64,000 nt of DNA, taken from contig NZ_CP017080.1 in assembly GCF_001645685.2 (NCBI RefSeq), positions 2,781,051-2,845,050 on the forward strand, in the 5' to 3' direction. A program made the translations under genes and the position numbers. Position 1 is the first letter of the stretch, and every line of letters starts with the position of its first letter. The notes beneath the pieces were generated by a model. It saw only the letters and a list, made by a program, of their open reading frames with translations, had not been told where the DNA came from and did not search any database. Origin of the DNA: Peribacillus muralis. Lineage in GTDB: Bacteria > Bacillota > Bacilli > Bacillales > DSM-1321. Below, piece after piece: positions 1 through 9,359 of this stretch.

Positions 1-732
1 TACAATCGTTCCTAATACGAACCCGTTGCGGTCTGCAGCTGCGTGGAATGAATAGGCAAACTGTTTTGTTCGTTCATCTTTCACATAGTAGCCACTCTCG
101 GAATCCGTTGTACTTTCTTTTATTTCTTTCGTTTCGTTCTTATCAAATTTATCCGGTGGAAAAGGCTTCTTTCCATGGTTTTCACGGTCTTGATTGATTT
201 CATCTTGAAGTCGTTTTTGATACGCACGTGTTTCTTTGCGAACGATTTTCTTTTCAAATTTCTTCTTATTCGCACTGGCTTTCACATGGGTGGAATCCAC
301 GAAAACATGTTCAGCACGTATTAACTTTTTATTGGCAGCTGTCATTAAGATGTAATAGAAAATCTGTTCAAACAGGTCTGTATCTTTAAAGCGCCGCTCA
401 TAATTTTTGCCGAAGGTAGAGAAGTGAGGGACTTTATCATGGAAACCATAGCCTAAGAACCAACGGTAAGCCATATTGGTTTCGACCTCTTCAATCGTTT
501 TACGCATGGAACGAATACCGAAGGTATATTGAATGAATGCCAGCTTGACTAAAACAACGGGATCAATACTAGGGCGTCCTATCTCAGAATACATCTCTTT
601 CACCAAGTCATAAATGAAAGTGAAGTCAATGGCAGCCTCCATTTTACGAACCAAATGGTTCGGTGGCACCAATTGATCTAACGTAATCATTTCAAGTTGA
701 TCTCGCTGAATAGAATCATGTGTAGAAAGCAT
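1..732 (-). CDS. IS1182-family transposase, C-terminus cut by window edge
   Basis: The reading frame runs from an ATG at 732 to the window start without a stop, so about 244 N-terminal residues are visible. It begins MLSTHDSIQRDQ and contains an early GRPSIDPVVL segment followed by FGIRSMRKT and a later FVDSTHVKAS block; this arrangement (DUF772-type N-terminus, then the first catalytic aspartate in VDSTH) is typical of IS1182/IS5-like DDE transposases. A GTGAGGTG Shine-Dalgarno lies 6 bases before ATG 732; an in-frame ATG at 738 sits on top of it and is less likely. The enzyme would move its own insertion sequence. I cannot see the far terminal inverted repeat, so whether the element is intact is unknown. 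Confidence 0.85.
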   Translation of the reverse strand, partial: MLSTHDSIQRDQLEMITLDQLVPPNHLVRKMEAAIDFTFIYDLVKEMYSEIGRPSIDPVVLVKLAFIQYTFGIRSMRKTIEEVETNMAYRWFLGYGFHDKVPHFSTFGKNYERRFKDTDLFEQIFYYILMTAANKKLIRAEHVFVDSTHVKASANKKKFEKKIVRKETRAYQKRLQDEINQDRENHGKKPFPPDKFDKNETKEIKESTTDSESGYYVKDERTKQFAYSFHAAADRNGFVLGTIV

Positions 733-816
733 CCTCATCACCTCACGTTTTGATCCTTCTATTTTAAAACAAGAATCCTTTTCGGTAAAAGGGTTCTATC
801 TAAAGGGACAAACAAA

Positions 817-942
817 GTTGATTGGAACGGAAGGTACGAGACTCCTGCGGGAAGTGCGAGTCACGGGAGACCCCACAGGCTGTAAAGCCGAGGAGACTCC
901 CGGACCGCCCGCGGAAAGCGAGTGCCTGGAGAGGAAATCAAC
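817..942. repeat. Palindromic intergenic repeat (about 126 bp) with GTTGATT/AATCAAC ends
   Basis: GC-rich block beginning GTTGATTGG and ending GGAAATCAAC, so the two ends are inverted copies. The inside holds paired segments such as GAGACTCC/GGAGACTCC and CCCGCGGAAAGCG. I recognise this as the kind of dispersed non-coding repeat common between genes in Bacillaceae, often near transposases. A shorter diverged copy is at 42097-42160. The small frames crossing it have no plausible protein. Function unknown. Confidence 0.65.
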
Positions 943-968
943 GGCCACATTGTGCAACTCATAAAAAT

Positions 969-998
969 AGACAAACTCGATTTTCATCGAGTTTGTCT
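969..998 (-). terminator. Rho-independent terminator of mntR
   Basis: A perfect 13-bp stem (969-981 with 986-998) closes on a GAAA tetraloop when read on the minus strand and is followed by ATTTTTAT. A second hairpin, AAGCTGCC/GGCAGCTT at 1008-1026, overlaps the mntR stop codon just upstream. Both lie directly after mntR. Confidence 0.8.
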
Positions 999-1024
999 AC
1001 AGTCTGAAAGCTGCCAGCGGCAGC

Positions 1025-1453
1025 TTATTTTTGATTTTCTTCATTTCTTTTTTGTATCTTGCGTAAATCCTCGACACGTTCAGGCGCTTCCTCAAAAAAT
1101 TCCACAAGGTCCCCAATCCTATCGATGGCATTCCAACTGAGATGGTGTTCGATTCCCTCAACATCATGATATATATTTTCTTCCTTGACCCCAATCAATC
1201 TTAGCATCTGTTCTAAAAGTTCATGGCGATATACAAGCCTTTTCCCGACTTTTTTTCCGTTTGCCGTTAAAACGAGACCGCGATACTTTTCATATATCAA
1301 ATATTTTTCATGATCGAGTTTTTGAACCATTTTTGTCACGGAAGATGGATGGACCGAAAGATTTTCAGCAATATCTGAAACCCTTGCATACCCTTTTTCT
1401 TCAATAAGTAAATATATTTGTTCTATGTAATCCTCCATGCTTGGTGTAGGCAT
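1025..1453 (-). CDS. mntR: Manganese transport regulator MntR
   Basis: 142 residues, the usual length for Bacillus MntR. This DtxR-family repressor binds Mn2+ and shuts off manganese importers (and controls exporters) when the metal is plentiful. The N-terminal winged helix ([15 protein letters not shown]) is followed by the metal-binding/dimer domain. The residues known to bind Mn2+ in B. subtilis MntR are present: D8 and E11 (MEDYIEQ), H77 (YRHELLEQ), and E99, E102, H103 (VEGIEHH). The start at 1453 was chosen because GGAGG lies 7 bases before it; a further upstream in-frame ATG at 1468 overlaps that site. It stands alone, with its own terminator, downstream of topB on the same strand; no Mn transporter is adjacent. 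Confidence 0.96.
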   Translation of the reverse strand: MPTPSMEDYIEQIYLLIEEKGYARVSDIAENLSVHPSSVTKMVQKLDHEKYLIYEKYRGLVLTANGKKVGKRLVYRHELLEQMLRLIGVKEENIYHDVEGIEHHLSWNAIDRIGDLVEFFEEAPERVEDLRKIQKRNEENQK

Positions 1454-1555
1454 TCGGAGTCCTCCCATTCAAAAGCATATCTAAAAATATTACTATATAA
1501 ACGTCCCCGAAACAAGCCGTTATTGTCTCAGGGCACCAATAAATGCAGTTTCTGC

Positions 1556-3730
1556 TCAATTTTGATTGACGGCTTGTCCTGCCGGGAATGTAAAATTGAT
1601 TTTCTTTTCCGAGTCGGACCAAGATAAAATCGCATCAAAGGTTTTTTCACCTTTCTTAAACCCGCTTATCAAGTCCGTTTCACCGCTCGCCAGCAGCTTT
1701 TTAATATTGGCTTGGCTAATTTTCTTATTGAGGATTTTTTTGGATATCGTAAAGTTACACTTCGTTTTTTGATAACTCACACACCCATAGAATTCCCCTT
1801 TATCGACAATTTTTGAACCGCATAGCTTACAACTGCCCACGGATGCGGAACTCCTCTTTTTAGAACCGCTTCTTTGAATGGATTCCGTATCCAGCCCTTG
1901 GAAATCCCAGCTTTCCGAAGACTCGACAGCATCGCTGATGATTTTTGCTGACATCTTTTTAACAGCTTCCATAAAGGCTCCGGCAGAAGCCCTTCCTTCG
2001 CCAATTTCCCTTAATCGCTGCTCCCATTTGGCCGTCATCTCTGGCGAGGCGAGGATTTTCTCCCCAATTGCCGATATCAGCACCTTTCCTTTATCGGTTG
2101 CAAATACCTGGTTTTTTTTTACATCAATGTATTTACGGTCTTTAAGCATGGTAATGATCCCAGCTCGTGTAGCTTCGGTGCCAAGGCCTTCCGTTTTCAT
2201 CAGCACTTTTTCCAGCTCTTCATTATCGAGGTGTTTTCCTGCCGTTTTCATCAAGGTGATCAACTGGCCCTCCGTATAACGCTTTGGCGGCTGTGTTTTT
2301 CCTTCCTTCACCTTCAGTTTGGCGACCTTTCCGGAATCTCCTTTTGAAACCGACGGCAATAGGACATCATCGTCTTCTTTATCATTTTGGAAAATCACTT
2401 TACGCCATCCTTCTTGGATTTGCTGCTTACCCTTTGAAATAAATTCGGCACGCCTATCGACAAGGGTCTTAATGGTCGTATAATCGAAGATCGCCTTCTC
2501 GTAATGAGCGGCAATCAGCCTGCGTACCACCAAGTCATATATATTGCGTTCTTCAGCCGAAAGACGCTTTGGGTCAGTAACCTGCTCCGTTGGAATTATC
2601 GCATAGTGATCCGTCACTTTCTTTTCATTTACATACCGCTTATTATTCATGATGCTCGGCTGCGGTAAAGGGAAAAGAGCTTCATATTCCGAAAAGCCAC
2701 TAAGCTTTTGCAGGATATCAGGAAATGTCGCCGCTTCCCCCTCTGTCACATAGTTCGAGTCGGAACGTGGATAAGAGACGATTCCTTTTTGATATAAGCT
2801 TTGAACGATATCGAGCGTCTGCTTTGGTGAATATTTATAAATCTTATTCACGGTTGCCTGCAATGACGATAGATTGAACAGCAAAGGAGGCTGATATTCT
2901 TTTCTTTCTGTATCCATTTCAGCTATTTCCGCTTCCTTGTCCTTGCAAAATGCGGCAATCTTTTCAGCAAGCTCTTTTGTTTTTATTCTTGAATCATCGT
3001 TCTGCTGCCATTTGCCCTGATATTTCTTACCATCCATCTTGAAATCAGCGAACACTTCCCAGAACGGTTCAGACTTGAACCGCTCAATCTCCATTTCCCG
3101 CTTAACGATCAACGCGAGGGTGGGAGTTTGAACCCTTCCAGCTGAAAAAACATCCGATACACCCTTTTGTTTCAATAAAATGCTATAGGCCCTTGATGCA
3201 TTCATGCCCACAACCCAGTCTGCGCATGCCCTTGTGTATGCTTCATGATAGAGCGGCCTCGTTTTTTCTTCGCTGATCAGGTTTTGGAAACCTTCATAAA
3301 TGGCTTTCGGGGTCAAAGAGGAAATCCATAAACGCTTCATCGGTTTATGGATGCTGCATAGATTAACGATGTTGCGTACAATCAATTCTCCTTCACGCCC
3401 GGCATCGCCGGCATGGATGATTTCATCGACATCCTGCTTCCTTAGCAACGTCTTCACGACATTGAACTGCTTTGCCTTTTGCCGGGTCACTTCATATTGA
3501 AACCTCTCTGGAATCATCGGTAACGTATCCAGCGACCATTTCTTCCAATTCGCGTGATACGTTTCCGGAGACACGAGTTGACATAGATGCCCGACAGCCC
3601 ATGTCACATAAGCTCCATCGGGGAAAAGTTCATTTGGCATTATCTCTATATATCCCTGTTGCTTCCTTGATTTAAATTGAGCTGCTAACGTTGAACCTTG
3701 ATCCGGTTTCTCCGCTATGATTAGCTTCAT
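1556..3730 (-). CDS. topB: DNA topoisomerase III
   Basis: 724-residue type IA topoisomerase; it breaks one DNA strand, passes another through and religates, mainly resolving intermediates of replication and recombination. Toprim motifs are visible (IIAEKP near 4-9, DAGREGE near 109-115). The catalytic tyrosine is about Y320 in GIVSYPRSDS. The TRAGII-type helix (TEGLGTEATRAGII) is near 545. The C-terminal tail has a zinc-ribbon-like CKLCG...GC...C pattern plus a basic topoisomerase C-terminal repeat. Three in-frame starts exist (GTG 3742, ATG 3736, ATG 3730); AGGTG lies 9 bases before 3730, and the protein then begins MKLIIAEKP as in the family. No operon partner. Confidence 0.95.
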   Translation of the reverse strand: MKLIIAEKPDQGSTLAAQFKSRKQQGYIEIMPNELFPDGAYVTWAVGHLCQLVSPETYHANWKKWSLDTLPMIPERFQYEVTRQKAKQFNVVKTLLRKQDVDEIIHAGDAGREGELIVRNIVNLCSIHKPMKRLWISSLTPKAIYEGFQNLISEEKTRPLYHEAYTRACADWVVGMNASRAYSILLKQKGVSDVFSAGRVQTPTLALIVKREMEIERFKSEPFWEVFADFKMDGKKYQGKWQQNDDSRIKTKELAEKIAAFCKDKEAEIAEMDTERKEYQPPLLFNLSSLQATVNKIYKYSPKQTLDIVQSLYQKGIVSYPRSDSNYVTEGEAATFPDILQKLSGFSEYEALFPLPQPSIMNNKRYVNEKKVTDHYAIIPTEQVTDPKRLSAEERNIYDLVVRRLIAAHYEKAIFDYTTIKTLVDRRAEFISKGKQQIQEGWRKVIFQNDKEDDDVLLPSVSKGDSGKVAKLKVKEGKTQPPKRYTEGQLITLMKTAGKHLDNEELEKVLMKTEGLGTEATRAGIITMLKDRKYIDVKKNQVFATDKGKVLISAIGEKILASPEMTAKWEQRLREIGEGRASAGAFMEAVKKMSAKIISDAVESSESWDFQGLDTESIQRSGSKKRSSASVGSCKLCGSKIVDKGEFYGCVSYQKTKCNFTISKKILNKKISQANIKKLLASGETDLISGFKKGEKTFDAILSWSDSEKKINFTFPAGQAVNQN

Positions 3731-3914
3731 GTTCATCTTCACCTAATCCGTAACATAATATCTTTCCCTATTATTATACCTTAATTATTTCAATCGGGTA
3801 GAGATGACTTCATTTTTAGAAAACTGTTCTGAAGAAGTTTGAACTGACAGTTGCTTTTTTTATTTTTCCATCCTTTTCTACGGTGTGTCAGTGGCAGAAG
3901 CAGCTTGAATGCAA

Positions 3915-4350
3915 GAAAGGGACATTGAGCTCCTGGAGGCAATACAAGCAGAAATAGAACATTTACGGATGGGAAATTGCCTATTTAAAAGGTTGAATGC
4001 CTTAGTTCAAGCATAGAAAGAGGACAAACAACAAAAAGGTAGTATGGCTATCTGCCCTGTAACCTTGAATTCCGTACTCCAGGCCATGTTTTAAACCGCA
4101 ACTTCAAACAAACTGGTTAGAATGCCCCCCATTCCCTGAAATGAGACTTCACAGCTTTACGCACAAATTAGAGCGGTGTTAGAGTTTCACCTTTTTGGTG
4201 AGAAACGATACTTCCTCTTATTCTCAAACTTTATACTGCAAGAATTTGAGAGCAGGAAACTATAGCCACAAACGAATCAAGGCAAAATTAAAAGGATAGG
4301 TCCGGTGTGATACCGAACTCCATCCTTATTTGGAGAAGCGTAATTAAATA
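3915..4350 (+). pseudogene. Decayed IS3-family transposase (OrfA tail and OrfB tail)
   Basis: Two separated fragments match the ends of IS3/IS150-like genes. At 3915-4016 a frame reads ERDIELLEAIQAEIEHLR, continues to FKRLNALVQ and stops, which is the usual OrfA coiled-coil C-terminus. At 4261-4345 a frame reads HKRIKAKLKG, then a stop and frame change, then PV and YRT; the OrfB C-terminal consensus is NNHRIKAKLKG followed by SPVQYRT. A weak LYCK/FES segment near 4225 could be the preceding OrfB block. The rest is deleted. Nothing else codes in 3731-4422. Confidence 0.55.
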
Positions 4351-4422
4351 AAGAGTCTAGCTTTTTAATCAGAACTTGGGAGCAGGTCTTTTTGCATACG
4401 GTGAATATCTCGCCTTCACTTG

Positions 4423-4745
4423 TCATACAGTCCCTTTTAGCGTCTTTTTTTCCTGATTCAAAATTTTCATTTCAAACGGCTGCAGCACATTTTCTTCAAA
4501 GACTGCTTCCTCGTGGTTATGGTTCATGACGATCATATGTCCGTTACGAACGACCACTTCTAAGCCAGGTTCGCTCTCAATGAATGCGTTAAAGGCAGTC
4601 AAAGGACAGCACACCTGCATTTGCACCGGTTCCGACGTAGTACGCTAGTCCATTTCCATACTTGTTGACAGTTAGTGCTGCATAGTTTATATAGAAACGG
4701 TCGCTGTAGGAATAAAGTGCATTTGCCGTCGTTGGGCAGATTATA
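4423..4745 (-). pseudogene. Remnant of a GH42 beta-galactosidase C-terminus
   Basis: One frame (about 4745-4610) reads ANALYSYSDRFYINYAAL followed by TVNKYGNGLAYYVGTG, then hits a stop; after a frameshift the minus-strand frame ending at 4423 continues with FIESEPGLEVVVRNG and VMNHNHEEAVF. In GH42 enzymes the trimerisation domain is followed by exactly such a VNKYG-GKAYYVGT stretch and then a small beta domain with a V-R-G...NHN pattern. The catalytic barrel is missing, so the gene is a dead 3-prime fragment. It lies directly downstream of the hexitol PTS operon. Confidence 0.6.
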
Positions 4746-4834
4746 TCTCTCCATCATACTTGCCTTTTTCATAAGGCGAACTTCATCACTAGAAGATACA
4801 CGCTTGCTCATAGAAATGGAACCTCTTATTCAAA

Positions 4835-6268
4835 TTAGCTTCCTTTTAATTCATTGATGATCTGCACAAGATTCGGATCATTGATATAATTTTCTATAGT
4901 AATGATATTTTTGTCTATATGCGTTAATCTCGCTCTTTCTAATAGGTCTTTATGAACCACGATTATATCGGAATCTTGGGGGACATCTTCTATTCTATAA
5001 TGCTTCACATCAATTCCGGATATATTTTCCTTTTGCAGTCTTTTTCTAAATGTAGTAGCACCGAGCGCGCTGCTGCCAGCCCCTGCATCACAAGCAAATG
5101 ATATTTTACTTACGTTATTCATAGTTGGCATTTCATTGGTTTTACTTAAGATTTCTTTTCCTTCCGATTTCATGGATTTTGATTTTTCTATTGAACTGGC
5201 AAATACTTCGTCATCTTCAGTTTTCTTATCAAGCTTTAAAATGATGGATGTAACGATGAAAGATACTACTGCAGCAACAAGTACCCCTAAAATGATGCCC
5301 ACAAAATTCCCTTTAGGCGTTAACGCTAAATACGAGAAAATGGAACCAGGGCTTGGTCCGGCTACAAGGCCTGCATCAAAAATTTTGAAAACAGTGATTC
5401 CGGACATCCCTCCAGCAATCATTCCTATTAATGTAAGTGGTTTCATTAAAACATATGGAAAGTACAATTCATGAATGCCGCCAAAGAAGTGAATGATAAT
5501 TGCACCTGGAGCCGTTCTTTTAGCGGCCTTTTGTCCAAAAAAGCTAAATGCCAATAATAAACCCAGCCCCGGTCCTGGGTTCGATGCTACGGTAAAATAA
5601 ATTGATTTTCCCGCTTCAAGCGTCTCCTGCATGCCTAAAGGATAATAAATGCCTTGGTCAATTACGTTATTCAAGAACAAAACCTTGGCAGGCTCATTGA
5701 TAATTGAAAGCAACGGTAACATACCCGTCGAAACTAAAGCTTTAATTGCCGATGTTACAAGGTTGTTAGCCGATTCGATAACTGGTCCTATGAAGAAAAA
5801 GGACAAAATCATTAATAAGAAGCCTAAAATACCAATTGAAAAGTTATTAACGATCATTTCAAATCCTGCAGGAACTTTATTTTCGATGGATTTATCGAAC
5901 TTTTGGATAACCCACCCCCCTAGTGGGCCAATGATCATTGCTCCTAAGAACATGGGGATATCTGATCCAACTATTAACCCGATGGCTCCAATGGCACCCA
6001 TTACAGCTCCTCTTTGACCAGCAACCATCCTTCCCCCGGTGATGGCTAAAAGCAATGGCAGCAAGTAAGTAATGGCTGGACCAACAATTCCCTCAAGTTC
6101 TTCGTTTGGAATCCAACCAGACGGTATAAACAACGCGGTGAGTATACCCCAAGCTATAAAAGCTCCTATATTAGGTAAAACCATATTGGTTAAAAAGCCA
6201 CCAAAGGCCTGAACACGAGCACGAGTTGATGGGGTATTGACTTGGGTTACATTCACTACATTCGCCAT
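4835..6268 (-). CDS. mtlA: PTS mannitol-type transporter, IICB
   Basis: 477 residues, the length of Bacillus MtlA without a fused IIA. The N-terminal two thirds is the membrane IIC part, closely like E. coli MtlA (FLTNMVLPNIGAFIAWG, EPAKVLFLNN, and the GGIHE substrate-site motif). After a charged linker near 350-380 comes the IIB domain with the phosphorylation cysteine C393 in ISFACDAGAGSSA. It imports a hexitol and phosphorylates it. Start by AAGGGTG 7 bases upstream. It is the last gene of a five-gene operon with IIA, MtlD, a SIS isomerase and an epimerase. Mannitol is the obvious substrate, but the two extra enzymes leave room for another hexitol. Confidence 0.9.
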   Translation of the reverse strand: MANVVNVTQVNTPSTRARVQAFGGFLTNMVLPNIGAFIAWGILTALFIPSGWIPNEELEGIVGPAITYLLPLLLAITGGRMVAGQRGAVMGAIGAIGLIVGSDIPMFLGAMIIGPLGGWVIQKFDKSIENKVPAGFEMIVNNFSIGILGFLLMILSFFFIGPVIESANNLVTSAIKALVSTGMLPLLSIINEPAKVLFLNNVIDQGIYYPLGMQETLEAGKSIYFTVASNPGPGLGLLLAFSFFGQKAAKRTAPGAIIIHFFGGIHELYFPYVLMKPLTLIGMIAGGMSGITVFKIFDAGLVAGPSPGSIFSYLALTPKGNFVGIILGVLVAAVVSFIVTSIILKLDKKTEDDEVFASSIEKSKSMKSEGKEILSKTNEMPTMNNVSKISFACDAGAGSSALGATTFRKRLQKENISGIDVKHYRIEDVPQDSDIIVVHKDLLERARLTHIDKNIITIENYINDPNLVQIINELKGS

Positions 6269-6356
6269 ATCATATCACCCTTTCTCAGTGTTTTTAAACC
6301 CATTTCACATTCGTAACTTGAGAGGTGTTACTTCAAAATGCCCAATGCACGAGATG

Positions 6357-6794
6357 CTATTCGACCATTTCCATCAGCTCTATTATTTCCTCTTCATTAT
6401 CCGAACTTTTAAATTTACTCATAACCTCTTCGTCAATTAAGATGGAAGACAAATCTGAAATCAAATCTAAATGTCCTACGCTATCTTCAGCGGCTAAAAC
6501 AATCAGAAGGCTTACCTCTTTATCTTCCGGAAAAAGTACAGGTCTTTTCAATTTCAATAACGATATACCGGTTTCGATTACTCCTCCTTCATTTTTCGCA
6601 TGAGGCATGGCAATCCCTGGAACAATTACAATATACGGGCCATTCATCTTGACATTATCGATCATATCTTGAATATATTCAGTTGTAATATTGCCTTTTG
6701 TTAATAACGGATCAGCGGCTACTTTTATGGAATTCTCCCATGAAGACACTTCATCTAAAAAACGGATATTATTTTTCAAATATTTACTTAGCAT
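6357..6794 (-). CDS. PTS IIA component (fructose/mannitol/ascorbate IIA-2 fold)
   Basis: 145-residue cytoplasmic IIA protein that passes phosphate from HPr to the IICB. The active histidine is H65 in VPGIAMPHAK. The surrounding sequence (NGPYIVIVPGIAMPHAK, then GGVIETGISLLKLKRPV) resembles UlaC/SgaA-like IIA proteins more than classical MtlF, whose active site reads IPHGT. It sits 88 bases upstream of the IICB gene and 12 bases after mtlD, so it is clearly the dedicated IIA. GAGGAG lies 7 bases before the ATG. Calling it MtlF would follow function rather than closest sequence type. Confidence 0.88.
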   Translation of the reverse strand: MLSKYLKNNIRFLDEVSSWENSIKVAADPLLTKGNITTEYIQDMIDNVKMNGPYIVIVPGIAMPHAKNEGGVIETGISLLKLKRPVLFPEDKEVSLLIVLAAEDSVGHLDLISDLSSILIDEEVMSKFKSSDNEEEIIELMEMVE

Positions 6795-6806
6795 ATTAAT
6801 TCTCCT

Positions 6807-7988
6807 CTACTTAATTAGTTGTGCAAGCGTTTCACTACTACTATTTTTAAATACATCATATTTTTCTTTCATTTTATTCCGCAATTCTTTATTTTTAATC
6901 TGTGTAAAGTGCAAAATTGCTTGATCTATGCCTTTTTCACTGATATATTTCTGTAAAATGACTGATTCTTCATCATGTGGATTATCAAATAGAAAGGCAG
7001 CAGCAACCGCCATGGTTAAATATTCTATTGAAAGACCTGCATCAAAACTTTCCCTGGTCGGTTTGGTCAATCGTTCCTCATAGCCTATTTTCCGTATAGG
7101 AGATCTTCCCACCCGAAAAATATCATCGCTGATATTTTCATTTTTAAAGCGCTTCATGGTCTTTTCAATGAAAGAGCTCATGTCTTCATTTTCAATACTG
7201 AATTTTCGAATAATATATTGTGATGCTTCATTTAATGTATTCCTCACGAAACGTTCAATGCCGGGATTCGCCAGTGCGCTTTGAATGGTGGTATGTCCCG
7301 TTAGAAATCCAATATAAGCCGTTGCTGCATGTCCCATGTTGACAATATAAAGCTTACGTTCGATATAAGGTTCCAAATCATCAACATAGCTTGCGTTTTT
7401 TATTAAAGGTAAGTCCAAATTAATCATTTCGGATTTATTGATGATCCACTCGTACATAGGTTCTACAAGCGCTATCTCCCCTTCCCCACCGCTTCTTGAT
7501 AAAGCTAATCGATCAATGGCTGAATTGGGGAACCCAATGAAAAAACTGATTTCTTTCATTTCACCACTTGTTACATGCCGTTCTATTTCTTGTTTCAAGG
7601 TTGAAGTAGCATGGATGGCGTTCTCATTTGCCATGATGTCGAGCCTTTTTTTGTTTTCCTTCACTCTCTTCAACAGACCTTTAGAAACGATATTAGCGAT
7701 TCTAGATAAATTATTCACTCCTACAGATGTTGTAATTAAATCCGCCTCTACGATTGCATCAATCACCCTTGCTTCTTGTGTAATGACATTCAAAGCTGTC
7801 ACAGGCGAGATTACTTCTACTGTATGACTATCATCCAAAAGTTCCACTATGTAACTTTCATTTTTGTTTAGACGATCAACCATTTGTTGATTGATATCAG
7901 CAAAGCAAACATCGTAACCTGTTTTGTTTAACAAATAACCGATAAAACCCTTTCCGATATTCCCGGCGCCAAAATGCAATGCTTTCAT
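6807..7988 (-). CDS. mtlD: Mannitol-1-phosphate 5-dehydrogenase
   Basis: 393-residue polyol-specific long-chain dehydrogenase. It oxidises mannitol-1-phosphate to fructose-6-phosphate with NAD+. The Rossmann motif FGAGNIGKGF starts at residue 6; the family signatures NMGHAATAYIGF, a catalytic lysine region near 200-215 and GRSPIRKIG follow. GGGGGAGG is 3 bases before the ATG. It is the third gene of the operon and supplies the only oxidation step, so the imported polyol phosphate must be its substrate. The family acts on mannitol-1-P; activity on an epimer cannot be excluded from sequence. Confidence 0.93.
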   Translation of the reverse strand: MKALHFGAGNIGKGFIGYLLNKTGYDVCFADINQQMVDRLNKNESYIVELLDDSHTVEVISPVTALNVITQEARVIDAIVEADLITTSVGVNNLSRIANIVSKGLLKRVKENKKRLDIMANENAIHATSTLKQEIERHVTSGEMKEISFFIGFPNSAIDRLALSRSGGEGEIALVEPMYEWIINKSEMINLDLPLIKNASYVDDLEPYIERKLYIVNMGHAATAYIGFLTGHTTIQSALANPGIERFVRNTLNEASQYIIRKFSIENEDMSSFIEKTMKRFKNENISDDIFRVGRSPIRKIGYEERLTKPTRESFDAGLSIEYLTMAVAAAFLFDNPHDEESVILQKYISEKGIDQAILHFTQIKNKELRNKMKEKYDVFKNSSSETLAQLIK

Positions 7989-8039
7989 ATTCCTCCCCCT
8001 TCAACTATCACAATGAACGGTTTATTAATATAAAAAACA

Positions 8040-8612
8040 TCATTCCAAATTTGCATGGTATTTCCATAGACTAGGCATATCAAGCTTCTGTTCCCGAATC
8101 ATCATTAATGCTAATGTGTCGCCCAATAATAATAAGCTTTGTTCAAAAAGACTTGTCATTGGCTGTACAGATGGTATTTCACCTGGCAATTGTAATTTAG
8201 TGCTTACAGGTATTTTAACGAAACAGTCCGAAAATTCTCCCATTGAACTATTCGCATTTGCACCGATATGAGCTACTTTGGCCTTATATTGTTTTGCCTT
8301 TTTGGCAATGATCAGCGGGAAAGCCGACTCACCGCTCCCTGAACCTACTATTAATAAATCTTTTTCCGTAATGGCCGGCTCAGTGATCTGTCCAACAATA
8401 TAGGTGTTGAAACCGAGATGGGCCAACCTTTTAGCAATTGCTTTTAAAGATAATAAAACTCTACCAACCCCTACAAAGAAGATTTTATCAGCCCTTTGGA
8501 TTTCCGATAGCAACGTATTTATATCTTCACCATCAATGTTGCATAAAGTCGTGGTCAGTTCATTCGTAATTTCCTTCGCAATATCCTTTGCACGATCACA
8601 GTATTGGCTCAT
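8040..8612 (-). CDS. 6-phospho-3-hexuloisomerase-like SIS protein
   Basis: 190 residues, a single SIS domain of HxlB/PHI type (FFVGVGRVLLSLKAIAKRL, then LIVGSGSGES as the sugar-phosphate loop, and the C-terminal FEQSLLLLGDTLALMM helix). The family interconverts fructose-6-P and 3-hexulose-6-P. It overlaps no gene: it starts one base after the epimerase stop, with AAGGAGG upstream, and is co-transcribed with a hexitol PTS. No HxlA (hexulose-phosphate synthase) is nearby, so a formaldehyde-fixing role is unlikely here; an isomerase step on a hexulose phosphate made by MtlD fits better. The exact substrate is inference. Confidence 0.75.
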   Translation of the reverse strand: MSQYCDRAKDIAKEITNELTTTLCNIDGEDINTLLSEIQRADKIFFVGVGRVLLSLKAIAKRLAHLGFNTYIVGQITEPAITEKDLLIVGSGSGESAFPLIIAKKAKQYKAKVAHIGANANSSMGEFSDCFVKIPVSTKLQLPGEIPSVQPMTSLFEQSLLLLGDTLALMMIREQKLDMPSLWKYHANLE

Positions 8613-8613
8613 T

Positions 8614-9318
8614 TTAATTTACCTCCTTATATAAACCTTCTAAAATGGCAGCTTCCATTACTCTTTTATTTTCTGCTAGACTTTCGTTAGGAAGGAACAA
8701 ACTCGTACTTCCAGCGACTAACGTATCCGCTCCAGCTCTTACCAAGCTTGGGATTGTCTCCAAAGAAACTCTGCCATCGACTTCAATGCTTGTTTCCAAT
8801 CCTTTTTCTTTTATCAAGCGATACAGATCTTCCACTTTTTTCACTGCATAACTTACTTGTTTTTCATTCTTATCTGTTGCGAATCCCGGATTGATTAACA
8901 TCAATAAAACCGTATCACACTGTGGCAATACATAGTCCAAAACAGTTAATGGAGTTGCTGGATTAAGAGCCAATCCCACTTTCGTGTCATGTTTTTTTAT
9001 TAATTGAATAAAACGATCAATATGTGTGCTCGTTTCTTCATGGAAAGAAATTTGTTGAACACCTATGTTTAGCATCTCTTGAATAAAATACTCATTATTA
9101 GTGGACATGATATGTACATCAAAATTCATATCCGTTATCTTTCTTAATTGTTTAACGGTTTCTATCCCCAATGGCATACTTGGACTGTACGATCCGTCAA
9201 TGATATCTATGTGCAATGTTTCCAATCCTTCTCTTTCAATCTCCCTTACACTTTCTTCTAAATTGCATAAGTCTGCACACATAATGGAAGGAGCGATTGT
9301 AATATTATCTTTTTGCAT
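8614..9318 (-). CDS. Ribulose-/allulose-phosphate 3-epimerase family protein
   Basis: 234-residue TIM barrel of the RPE/AlsE family. The metal and catalytic positions are kept: H36, D38 and D41 in HIDIIDGSYSPSM, H69 in FDVHIMS, NPGFA near 142, and a late EVDGR aspartate. The phosphate-binding GADTLVAGSTSLF is present. The usual RPE reading MDGHFVPN is replaced by IDGSYSPS, and AlsE-like features suggest a 6-carbon ketose phosphate may be used. It is the first gene of the hexitol operon, with AGGAG 8 bases before the ATG, just after a clear promoter. A housekeeping pentose pathway role is less likely given this location. Confidence 0.8.
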   Translation of the reverse strand: MQKDNITIAPSIMCADLCNLEESVREIEREGLETLHIDIIDGSYSPSMPLGIETVKQLRKITDMNFDVHIMSTNNEYFIQEMLNIGVQQISFHEETSTHIDRFIQLIKKHDTKVGLALNPATPLTVLDYVLPQCDTVLLMLINPGFATDKNEKQVSYAVKKVEDLYRLIKEKGLETSIEVDGRVSLETIPSLVRAGADTLVAGSTSLFLPNESLAENKRVMEAAILEGLYKEVN

Positions 9319-9359
9319 GTTTATGTCTCCTATTTCTGCGTTTTTGCGCCTTTTTTCAT

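Noticed and set aside
922..1140. Small plus-strand frame across the repeat and the mntR terminator
   Set aside because: It crosses the palindromic repeat, a perfect terminator hairpin and the end of mntR, so it is not coding.
1878..2279. 133-residue plus-strand frame opposite topB
   Set aside because: Antisense shadow of a long, well-conserved gene; no ribosome site and no recognisable domain.
8040..9318. RuMP formaldehyde-fixation pathway (HxlB plus epimerase)
   Set aside because: No HxlA (3-hexulose-6-phosphate synthase) is present; the second protein is an RPE/AlsE-type epimerase and both genes belong to a hexitol PTS operon.
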